The notes beneath the pieces were generated by a model. The model was not told the DNA's origin. It worked only from the letters and a program-made list of their open reading frames with translations, and did no database searches. Both the position numbers and the translations under genes were made by a program. DNA of 7,889 nt from CAZQYC01 sp043746555 (GTDB taxonomy: Bacteria > Pseudomonadota > Gammaproteobacteria > Steroidobacterales > Steroidobacteraceae), in NCBI GenBank assembly GCA_043746555.1, contig JAYTQU010000235.1, positions 1-7,889 on the forward strand. Direction: 5' to 3'. Below, in pieces: positions 1 through 6,162 of this stretch. Numbering within the stretch: the stretch's first letter is position 1; each line of letters starts with the position of its first letter.

Positions 1-803
1 GAACGCTTCATCAAGCGAGCGATCAGGTCGCGACCAAATGGATCGCTCGCGTTAATGACGGCATGTTGGAGGCCGTCAATTTGAAATAGTCGCTCCTTGG
101 CTGCGCCGTACGCTTCGAACGTGCGGTGATAGTCGAGATGATCGCGCGTGAGATTCGTGAATAACGCGCTATGTAATCGCACGCCGTCAATACGCCGCTG
201 ATCGAGCGCATGCGATGACACCTCCATGGCGACGTACCGATCGCCCGAATCGCGCATGGCAGCAAGTTGACGATGCACGGTGATGCAATCCGCTGTTGTG
301 TGCGTGGATTGTTGAAGCGCGGCGAGATGCCCGTAGCCAAGCGTACCTGCGTACCCGGCGCTGCGACCGAGAGCAGCAAATGCCGCCGGCAATAAATACG
401 CGCTGGTAGTTTTACCATTAGTGCCGGTGACGCCGACGACACTCATTGCCGCCGAAGGAGCATCGAAGAAGCGATCCGCGATAGCGCCGATCTTTTGACT
501 GAGATTGTCGATGGCAATGACAACCACATTCGCATTTACAGATGGCGGGTTCACGTGCGCGGCAGGCTCGTAGGCAATGACGCATGCGCCATTGGTAATC
601 GCTTGCGAGACGTGGGCGAGACCGTGGCTACGCATACCCGGCAATGCAACGAACATCGAACCCGGCGTCACCGCGCGACTGTCAATCGTCAGATCGGTGA
701 TGTAGACATCAGGCGCAACCGTCATGCCTTCAAGCAACATGCCTTCGAACAATGTTCGCAGGCTCTCGGTGTGTGGCAGTGGCGATGTCATGACGGCTGA
801 CAT
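1..803 (-). CDS. murE: MurE, UDP-MurNAc-tripeptide synthetase (N-terminal part, cut by window edge)
   Basis: Cytoplasmic Mur ligase that adds the third stem-peptide residue to UDP-MurNAc-L-Ala-D-Glu using ATP. I translated the minus strand from the ATG at 803-801 to the window edge: 267 codons with no stop. Residues about 35-60 match the MurE N-terminal domain (TDLTIDSRAV..GSMFVALPG). The ATP-binding loop GVTGTNGKTT is at residues 124-133. Further on are EVSSHALDQRR, NLTRDHLDYH and AAKERLF; the lysine in AAKERLF (about K236) sits where the family's carbamoylated lysine lies. The C-terminal third, with the motif that tells meso-diaminopimelate from lysine specificity, is outside the window; a Gram-negative enzyme would be expected to use meso-DAP. 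The start is 2 nt after the ftsI TGA, so translation is probably coupled. A second in-frame ATG at codon 5 has no Shine-Dalgarno sequence and is less likely. Confidence 0.95.
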   Translation of the reverse strand, partial: MSAVMTSPLPHTESLRTLFEGMLLEGMTVAPDVYITDLTIDSRAVTPGSMFVALPGMRSHGLAHVSQAITNGACVIAYEPAAHVNPPSVNANVVVIAIDNLSQKIGAIADRFFDAPSAAMSVVGVTGTNGKTTSAYLLPAAFAALGRSAGYAGTLGYGHLAALQQSTHTTADCITVHRQLAAMRDSGDRYVAMEVSSHALDQRRIDGVRLHSALFTNLTRDHLDYHRTFEAYGAAKERLFQIDGLQHAVINASDPFGRDLIARLMKR

Positions 804-805
804 GG

Positions 806-2641
806 TCAACGGACTTTCACTTGTGTGCGAGCGATCGACTCCGGCGCGACGCGTGAAATCGGCGCGGCAACGGGCGACGCGCTTGCTTGCAGTAACGTGG
901 TGTCGCGACGCGCTTCGGGAATGCTGTCGATGTTGTCGGCCGGAACGCCGAGAAGTCGCAGCGCGCCCGCCATGACATTCGCAAACACCGGCGCGGAAAC
1001 TTGACCTCCGGTGTGATCGGTGCCGATCGGATCGTCGATCATGACAATGGTTGCAAGCTTGGGACTGCTCGCCGGCACAACGCCGCCAAATGTTGCGATG
1101 AAATGATCGGTGTCGTACGTGCCGTTGACTGCCTTGTGCGCCGTACCCGTTTTGCCCGCAACGCGAAACCCATCCAGCGCGGCGCGAGTACCGGTCGCGC
1201 CTTGTTGCGTGACGACGTGTTCCATCATCGACAACACTTCGCGCGCGACGTGCTCTTCGATCACGCGTTGACCGACGACGGGTCCATCGACGCGTCGCAA
1301 TGTCACCGGGCGTTCTATTCCATACGCACCGAGCACGGCGTAGGCGTGCGCCAGTTGCAGTGGCGTGACCGACAATCCGTAGCCAAACGAAATCGTCGCT
1401 TGTTCAATCGTGCGCCACTGCGAGGGCGCGGCAAGCATGCCGGCGGATTCACCGGGAAAACCACTGCCGGTCACATGTCCAAATCCGAATGAATCGAGCG
1501 TCTGCCACATTTGTTCGGGCGTCAGCGTCAGCGCCATCTTGGTCATGCCGACGTTGCTGGATCTGGCGATCACCGTGGTGAGCGAGATCGGTCCGTTATT
1601 GTGCGGATCGGTAATCGATTTGATGCCGACTCGAACAAAACCCGGCGACGTGTCGATGATCGTATTTTCGTTATATCGTCCGGTCATGATGCCGGCTGCG
1701 GCAACGAATGGTTTGATGCTCGATCCGGGTTCGAAGATGTCGGTAGCCGCGCGATTCTTGTAATTGCGGGCGTCGAGTTGCTCGCGATCGTTGGGATTGA
1801 AGCTCGGCTGATTCACCATCGCCAACACTTCGCCCGTATCGACGTCGATCACCACGACGGAACCGGAGCGCGCACGATGTTGCGCAATTGCCGCTTTCAA
1901 CTCGCGATATGCCAGGTATTGAATTCGCAGATCGATGCTGGTCACCAGATCCACGCCCGGCCGCGCCGCGCTAATGCTTTCGATATCCTCGACAGTATTG
2001 CCTTTCAAATCGCGAATGACTCGCTTTTCGCCCACGACGCCGGCAAGCGTTTGTTCGTTGGCGAGTTCCAATCCTTCTTGGCCGACGTCGTCGATGTTGG
2101 TAAATCCAAGGACATGCCCGGTGACTTCGCCCGCCGGATAGTACCGCCGATATTCGCGCTGCAAATATACGCCGGGAATTTTGAGCGCTTTCACTTGCGC
2201 GGCGTCGTCCGGACGCATGCCGCGTACCAGGTACAGAAAATCTCGATCGAGATTGCTGCTCACGCGCTGCTTCAACCAAGTGACATCGCGATTGAGCGCC
2301 TCTGCCAAGCGGCGATACTGATCGTTCGAGCTCTGCAATTGATGCGGGTTGACCCACACGGCATCGACCGGCGTACTTACCGCCAACGGTTCGCCGTTGC
2401 GATCTAATATTGCGCCGCGATGCGCGATGAGACTTTCGGTGCGAGCAAAGCGCGCCTTGCCTTGGTCGGCGTAAAAGTCTTGACTCAGCAATTGCAGTTG
2501 AACGGCGCGCGCAATCAATCCAATAGTCGCCAACGCAAGCAGGACCAACACAACGATCATGCGTCCGCGATAGTGATCGAACGAAAAGCCGTCGCTCTTG
2601 CGAACACCGCGTGCGTCGTTGTAGTTCAGCGCGGCGCTCAT
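806..2641 (-). CDS. ftsI: FtsI (PBP3), septal peptidoglycan D,D-transpeptidase
   Basis: Class B penicillin-binding protein of 611 aa (E. coli PBP3 is 588) that cross-links septal peptidoglycan in the periplasm with FtsW. A short cytoplasmic N-terminus is followed by one membrane segment at about 28-48 (MIVVLVLLALATIGLIARAV). The pedestal domain begins with RGAILDRNGEPLA (75-87). The transpeptidase domain has all three catalytic motifs: SSIK at 307-310 (Ser307 is the expected nucleophile, same number as in E. coli), SSN at 361-363 and KTG at 497-499. The last ~50 residues are low-complexity and Ala/Pro-rich, typical of a variable tail. The ATG start at 2641 overlaps the ftsL TGA as ATGA, which fixes the start and implies coupling. 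Nothing is missing. Confidence 0.98.
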   Translation of the reverse strand: MSAALNYNDARGVRKSDGFSFDHYRGRMIVVLVLLALATIGLIARAVQLQLLSQDFYADQGKARFARTESLIAHRGAILDRNGEPLAVSTPVDAVWVNPHQLQSSNDQYRRLAEALNRDVTWLKQRVSSNLDRDFLYLVRGMRPDDAAQVKALKIPGVYLQREYRRYYPAGEVTGHVLGFTNIDDVGQEGLELANEQTLAGVVGEKRVIRDLKGNTVEDIESISAARPGVDLVTSIDLRIQYLAYRELKAAIAQHRARSGSVVVIDVDTGEVLAMVNQPSFNPNDREQLDARNYKNRAATDIFEPGSSIKPFVAAAGIMTGRYNENTIIDTSPGFVRVGIKSITDPHNNGPISLTTVIARSSNVGMTKMALTLTPEQMWQTLDSFGFGHVTGSGFPGESAGMLAAPSQWRTIEQATISFGYGLSVTPLQLAHAYAVLGAYGIERPVTLRRVDGPVVGQRVIEEHVAREVLSMMEHVVTQQGATGTRAALDGFRVAGKTGTAHKAVNGTYDTDHFIATFGGVVPASSPKLATIVMIDDPIGTDHTGGQVSAPVFANVMAGALRLLGVPADNIDSIPEARRDTTLLQASASPVAAPISRVAPESIARTQVKVR

Positions 2642-2922
2642 CGCGGCGACTGCGCTTGCACGATGCTCACTTCAGCGGGTTTCGGCGTCACCATTTTCAA
2701 TTCGGTCGTGGCGACTTGCTCGACTCGACCCGGCGTCGCCGAGTAGCTTTGCTGAATCTTAAGTTGCCCCCATTCGATATCCAACCGATCGCGTTCGCCT
2801 TGCAGTCGTTGCAATTGGATAAACAGGACGCGCGATTGATGCTTGCTCCAAATCACGCCGATCGCGGACGCGAGCAAAGCCGCGGCGCTAAGCGCGATCG
2901 CGATTTTAATCAGGCCGCTCAC
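2638..2922 (-). CDS. ftsL: FtsL, bitopic divisome protein
   Basis: Small divisome scaffold of 94 aa that, with FtsB and FtsQ, links the early ring to FtsW/FtsI activation. The layout is diagnostic although FtsL sequence is poorly conserved: a short cytoplasmic stub, one membrane segment at about 4-24 (rich in I, A and L), then a periplasmic leucine-zipper-like helix at about 28-58 (RVLFIQLQRLQGERDRLDIE). The end has the usual R-x-E-x-x-A...L-x-M pattern (RVEQVATTELKMVTP). The start codon is GTG at 2922-2920 and overlaps the TGA of full-length rsmH as GTGA; the stop overlaps the ftsI ATG. Because its start sits inside the rsmH end, its translation may depend on ribosomes finishing rsmH, which matters because rsmH carries a premature amber codon. 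Confidence 0.93.
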   Translation of the reverse strand: MSGLIKIAIALSAAALLASAIGVIWSKHQSRVLFIQLQRLQGERDRLDIEWGQLKIQQSYSATPGRVEQVATTELKMVTPKPAEVSIVQAQSPR

Positions 2923-3881
2923 ACTGCCACCTTTTCGGCAACACGTAAAATTGCACTTCGCGCGCGTGGATTACGGGCGATTTCTTCGTCGCCGGGATGA
3001 ATGGCGCGACCGATGCGCTTGAGCTTGGGCCGTGCGTGCGGCGGAACGTCGGGCAGTCCGGCATACACAGGATCTTCCTGCGACTGACGCTGCATGAACT
3101 GTTTGACGAGCCGATCTTCGAGCTAATGGAAACTGATGGCGCACAATCGACCGCCCGGCGCGAGCAAATCCAGACTTTGCTTGAGCGCGCTTTCGATTTG
3201 CGGCAACTCATTGTTGACTCGCATGCGAATCGCTTGAAACGTGCGTGTCGCAGGGTGTTTGCCCGGTTCGCGTCTCGGAACCGCGGCAGCAGCAATCTCC
3301 GCCAACTGCGCGGTCGTCGTAATCGGCGCAGCGTGTCGCGCCGCGACGATGGCTCGCGCGATCCGATTGGTGTAGCGCTCTTCGCCGTACTCGCTCAATA
3401 CTCGCGCGATCTCTCGCTCCGGCGCGCTTGCGAGCCAATCGGTAGCGGTTACACCTGTCAAATTATCCATTCGCATATCGAGCGGACCGTCTTGCATAAA
3501 ACTAAAACCGCGTGACGCGTCGTCGAGTTGCGGCGACGACACGCCGAGATCGAATAACACGCCGTTAAAAACTCCACTCTTCGTATTGTTTGCTCCCAAC
3601 ACATTGCGTATTGCATCGGCAATATCGCCAAACGCACTGCCAATAAAAGTCACTCGCGCATCCTTTGCAAATCGTTCGCGCCCCGCCGCTATCGCTTCGG
3701 GATCGCGATCCAGCGCCAACAACTTTCCGCGCGGACTTAAGCACGACAAAATTTCCGCGCTATGTCCACCGCGCCCAAAAGTGGCATCGATGTACCAACC
3801 GTTGCATCGATCCTCGCCGCCAATGTTCAGCGCGGTCAGTGCTTCTTGGAGAAGTACCGGCGTATGTGTATGCGTCGTCAC
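2919..3881 (-). pseudogene. rsmH: RsmH (MraW) 16S rRNA m4C1402 methyltransferase with an in-frame TAG at codon 253
   Basis: SAM-dependent N4-methyltransferase for C1402 of 16S rRNA, which acts at the ribosomal P site with RsmI. The start is GTG at 3881-3879, 11 nt after the mraZ stop, giving HTHTPVLLQEAL. The SAM site DATFGRGGHS is at 32-41, DLGVSSPQLDDASRGFSF at 111-128 and HPATRTFQAIRMRVNNEL at 209-226. After AISFH (residue 252) the next codon is TAG (3125-3123), where the family has Ser of FHSLEDR. Past it the same frame stays open for 67 codons: LEDRLVKQFM, then DPVYAGLPDVPPHARPKLKR, then NPRARSAILRVAEK, to a TGA at 2921-2919. Full length would be 320 codons (E. coli 313). If TAG terminates, the 252-aa product (3881-3123) lacks the conserved C-terminal end and is probably inactive. 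I list it as broken, but a sequencing error or amber readthrough would leave it functional. Confidence 0.92.
3123..3125 (-). other. In-frame amber codon replacing the Ser of the RsmH FHSLEDR motif
   Basis: On the minus strand the codons read ...TTC CAT TAG CTC GAA GAT CGG..., that is F-H-stop-L-E-D-R. The family motif is FHSLEDR, and Ser TCG becomes TAG by one C-to-A change. No frame change occurs on either side, so this is a substitution and not an indel. mraZ also ends in TAG; ftsL, ftsI, jetC and full-length rsmH end in TGA, and jetD ends in TAA. Confidence 0.95.
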
Positions 3882-3892
3882 CTCAACAGAAA

Positions 3893-4348
3893 CTACAGCG
3901 ACAACGACTCAAGTTCCGGCGGCAACGGCTCGTCACTCTCATCGACTTTCAACCAGTGCTCGCGGCGCTCGTTCCAATGCGCCGTATCCCACAATTCGAA
4001 GCGACCGCCTTGACCGATCAGCATCGCGCTGCGCGACAATCCGGCGTATTCGCGCAAGGTCGGCGGAATCAGCACGCGACCGTTGTTGTCCAGTTCGATT
4101 TCGGCGGCGTGGCCAAGCATCAAGCGTTGCAAACGCCGCGCGGCGAGATTGAGCGTCGGCAGCTTGACCAACTTCTGCTCGATGATTTCCCAGTCGGGCA
4201 GCGGATATATAAGGAGACAACGGTCGCCGCGATCGACTGTCGCGACTAATCGCCCATGCGAACGCTCGACGATTTGCTCCCGAAAACGGGTGGGCATCGC
4301 CATGCGCCCCTTGGCGTCCAACGTGACTGGATTAGCACCGCGAAACAT
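3893..4348 (-). CDS. mraZ: MraZ, transcriptional regulator of the dcw cluster
   Basis: DNA-binding regulator of 151 aa (E. coli 152), first gene of the dcw operon; in E. coli it represses its own promoter by binding TGGGN repeats. The protein has two AbrB/SpoVT-like halves, each with the family D-x-x-G-R signature: LDAKGRMAMPTRFRE (10-24, DAKGR at 11-15) and LDNNGRVLIPPTLRE (86-100, DNNGR at 87-91). The MFRGANPVTLDAKGR N-terminus is typical and sets the ATG at 4348; upstream GAAGAA (4357-4352) may act as a weak ribosome binding site. The C-terminal tail is acidic (DESDEPLPPELES), then LSL and TAG. The gene has its expected target, a TGGGN array, in its own leader, which supports autoregulation. 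Confidence 0.97.
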   Translation of the reverse strand: MFRGANPVTLDAKGRMAMPTRFREQIVERSHGRLVATVDRGDRCLLIYPLPDWEIIEQKLVKLPTLNLAARRLQRLMLGHAAEIELDNNGRVLIPPTLREYAGLSRSAMLIGQGGRFELWDTAHWNERREHWLKVDESDEPLPPELESLSL

Positions 4349-4428
4349 ATGTTCTTCGGATTAGCCGACGCCGCATCGGACTCGATGCGCCACGCCCTGC
4401 CACTCGCAACCTCACTTACCCATCATTT

Positions 4429-4473
4429 AGCCATATGAAACCATTGAAACCCACGAATTCCCACTTTTTCCCA
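4429..4473 (-). promoter_or_regulatory. MraZ operator: array of TGGGN boxes with 10-bp period
   Basis: On the minus strand, pentamers at exact 10-bp steps read TGGGA (4473-4469), TGGGA (4463-4459), TGGGT (4453-4449), TGGTT (4443-4439) and TGGCT (4433-4429), with 5-nt spacers AAAAG, ATTCG, TTCAA and TCATA. The first three are perfect matches to the known MraZ box and the last two have one mismatch in the TGGG core. A further TGGG at 4422-4419 is off phase by one base. The array begins at or just after the predicted transcription start, so bound MraZ would cover the start site and early transcribed region. Confidence 0.92.
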
Positions 4474-4480
4474 CGAATGG

Positions 4481-4510
4481 ACTATAGAGAGCCGGCTCCT
4501 TCTAAGTCAA
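4481..4510 (-). promoter_or_regulatory. Predicted sigma70-type promoter for the dcw operon
   Basis: On the minus strand, -35 TTGACT (4510-4505) and -10 TATAGT (4486-4481) each match the consensus at five of six bases, with an 18-bp spacer. Transcription would start near 4475, leaving a leader of about 125 nt before the mraZ ATG. The position directly ahead of the MraZ boxes supports it being the mraZ promoter. This is a prediction from sequence only. Confidence 0.8.
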
Positions 4511-4511
4511 C

Positions 4512-4528
4512 GAAATCTTGGAGATTTC
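4512..4528. repeat. 17-bp palindrome (7-bp arms, 3-nt loop) abutting the -35 box
   Basis: GAAATCT (4512-4518), TGG, AGATTTC (4522-4528). It lies one base upstream of the -35 hexamer. It could be a regulator site, or a chance A/T-rich palindrome. It is followed by TCTTTT on the plus strand only, with no plus-strand gene ahead of it, so a terminator role is unlikely. Confidence 0.5.
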
Positions 4529-4676
4529 TCTTTTGGGCACAGTCACTTACGCCTGATTGCACAAGTTCGGCGCATAGCGACGCTCTCCAGATTCATCGAA
4601 ATCAGAGAGTTAACTGACATTCTTTGACTTAATAATGAGCTGTAGCACGCGCCGAACTTGGCCTATGAAATCTCCA
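4519..4676. repeat. Nested inverted repeats between jetD and the dcw promoter
   Basis: Outer arms TGGAGATTTC (4519-4528) and GAAATCTCCA (4667-4676) are exact 10-bp reverse complements. Inner arms CAAGTTCGGCGC (4562-4573) and GCGCCGAACTTG (4649-4660) are exact 12-bp reverse complements. Inside these, CTCTC (4583-4587) can pair with GAGAG (4605-4609) and GATT (4590-4593) with AATC (4600-4603). The set could be a folded RNA, a small palindromic mobile element or a relic. No U-tract follows on either strand and no target duplication is clear, so I give it no function. Confidence 0.6.
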
Positions 4677-4974
4677 TGCGGCGAGAGCGTGCGCGCAGAG
4701 TTGCGCAAAGCGCCGACGAATTCGGGCGGAATTACGGCAAAACAATGGGGAAAGAAGCTGGGCGAGTAGATTGGGGGCTGCTGGGAAAAACCGTCGCTTC
4801 CAAATACGTTACCGCTGACCTGCGGCCACCGTCCCGCACCAATCCACATCGTGGCGTGCGAAGTAAACACTGATCAAATACCGTTCCAAAGGAAAGCGCC
4901 TCTACAAGCCTTGTCCACCGCGCGCCGTAATTTTGTCAAGGCCGGAGTAGTAGCCTAATCGGCGCTTACCTAGG
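4677..4974. other. Non-coding gap downstream of jetD, nothing recognised
   Basis: No gene, tRNA or structured RNA is recognised. Two short open frames overlap here on opposite strands (a plus-strand frame ending at 4873 and a minus-strand frame within 4610-4870), but neither has a convincing ribosome binding site or a family-like sequence. There is no clear GC hairpin plus U-tract after the jetD stop, so jetD transcripts might run on towards the dcw promoter. The 8-bp palindrome ACCTAGGT (4968-4975) touches the jetD stop codon. Confidence 0.6.
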
Positions 4975-6162
4975 TTATTCGCCTTCCTTGAGCAATTGGT
5001 TCATCGCACTTTGAAACCATCCATAGCGAATACGCTCCTGTTCGAGTCGTACCCCCGGCCCAAGACGGTTGTCGCGCAAGTCATCGTACAGCGCTCGCTC
5101 TTCGATCTCCAGTCGCACCAGATCATGCTGCGCAGGCTGCGACTCGTTCACCCATTGAGATTCGTGTGCCAGCAGCGTCTGCCTATCCATCAGGAAAGAC
5201 TTTGCTTGCGGCAGCACAGAACGCAATTGATCCAGAATGGCAAAACCGTGCGTATCGATGTCGCCCCAGTAGTAAATAGCTCGATCGTTAAGCCACTTTG
5301 CTGGTCGCAACACATCGAAGCCATAACCTCCGCCGAAGACAACCATGCTGTCGGCCGCCGATGGAAGGGCGAGAAAGTTGATTTCGTTTTCTGTAACGAA
5401 GACGCGTGAGATATTGGGTTTGATAGCGCAAAAACTTGTCGCGTCCAACGTCATGTCCTGATTGGCTTGTCCCGGCAACAGTTCGCGAGATGCATCGAGG
5501 ATACGAAAGCGAATGAGTTGCGGCTTGTCTAAAAATCCGTAACGCTTCGCAAACGAAGCGACCCCGCTGGCCGATGGGTCAATTGCCGTGGGCGGCAGCA
5601 CCAGGTCGAGCAGTTCCTGAAGAATGCCGCGATGGCTCTCGATAAACTTACTGTGAACATCGGCAATGTCCACTTGCCGCAGATAAATTCCGGGACGCGG
5701 GTTTAATTGCAGCCATGCAACGATGGACAGTAATCGTTCCCAGTCGTCATAAAGCTCTAGTGCGCGCAGCGGCCGCTTTGCCAACCAACCAAGCAGAGTG
5801 GGCTGGTGTTGACGAGTTTGCGCGATCAACTGTGTAAAGCGGACAACCTCGCGCCGCTTACCGATCATGGCAACGGCGTCATCCAGAGTATCCACCCACG
5901 CTTGTGAGGGCGCGGCGTTGCGACCCAACACGCGATGATTGCGCTCGCGCATCTCCAAACGAATGTGCTGCATCTTGCGCAATTCTTCGATCCATTCGCG
6001 CACGTCGCCGAAACGATCCGCCATCTCGACGGAGGTGGGCCCTTTAAGTGCGAGGCGCTGGGGGAATAACGAATCCCCTATGACGATGCTGGCCAACAAC
6101 CGCCCGCCATCCCACATTCTTCGCACCTGGGCGTGCAGATCGGACGGCCGCGTCCAGTTCAT
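4975..6162 (-). CDS. jetD: JetD, Toprim-type nuclease of the Wadjet anti-plasmid system
   Basis: Nuclease subunit of Wadjet, which cuts small circular DNA such as plasmids after the JetABC SMC motor has reeled it in. The protein has 395 aa. The N-terminal half (about 5-190) matches the DUF3322 part of JetD. The C-terminal half (about 200-390) matches the DUF2220/Toprim-like part: a glutamate motif VFVTENEINFLALP (254-267), FGGGYGF (276-282), then YYWGDIDTHGFAILDQL (297-313) whose D301-x-D303 is the expected metal site. SFLMDR (322-327), EERALYDDLRDNRLG (354-368) and RLEQERI (372-378) follow. All key acidic residues are present, so it looks active. Its ATG overlaps the jetC TGA (ATGA), which fixes the start and implies coupled translation. 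The stop is TAA at 4977-4975. It is the last gene of the usual jetABCD order. Confidence 0.93.
   Translation of the reverse strand: MNWTRPSDLHAQVRRMWDGGRLLASIVIGDSLFPQRLALKGPTSVEMADRFGDVREWIEELRKMQHIRLEMRERNHRVLGRNAAPSQAWVDTLDDAVAMIGKRREVVRFTQLIAQTRQHQPTLLGWLAKRPLRALELYDDWERLLSIVAWLQLNPRPGIYLRQVDIADVHSKFIESHRGILQELLDLVLPPTAIDPSASGVASFAKRYGFLDKPQLIRFRILDASRELLPGQANQDMTLDATSFCAIKPNISRVFVTENEINFLALPSAADSMVVFGGGYGFDVLRPAKWLNDRAIYYWGDIDTHGFAILDQLRSVLPQAKSFLMDRQTLLAHESQWVNESQPAQHDLVRLEIEERALYDDLRDNRLGPGVRLEQERIRYGWFQSAMNQLLKEGE

Noticed and set aside
1511..2407. Long plus-strand open frame (298 codons) opposite ftsI
   Set aside because: It lies fully antisense to ftsI, whose transpeptidase motifs are clear; its composition (many His, Arg, Asp) is that of a mirror frame in a GC-rich gene.
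3123..3125. TAG as a reassigned sense codon in this organism
   Set aside because: mraZ ends in TAG at the expected length, and no other gene in the window has an internal TAG. One case does not support a changed genetic code.
4512..4534. Rho-independent terminator (hairpin followed by TCTTTT)
   Set aside because: The T-run is on the plus strand, where no gene precedes it; the stem is A/T-rich, and on the minus strand no U-tract follows.
4624..4652. Plus-strand promoter with TTGACT at 4624-4629
   Set aside because: No acceptable -10 hexamer at 16-18 bp spacing, and no plus-strand gene downstream.
4610..4873. Two short overlapping open frames on opposite strands in the jetD-mraZ gap (71 and 86 codons)
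   Set aside because: No Shine-Dalgarno sequence, non-ATG or doubtful starts, no recognisable family, and each is the shadow of the other.
4349..4974. RNase P RNA (rnpB) upstream of mraZ, as found in some gammaproteobacteria
   Set aside because: The gap lacks the conserved GAGGAAAGTC-type core on either strand, and I could not find the other conserved rnpB segments.
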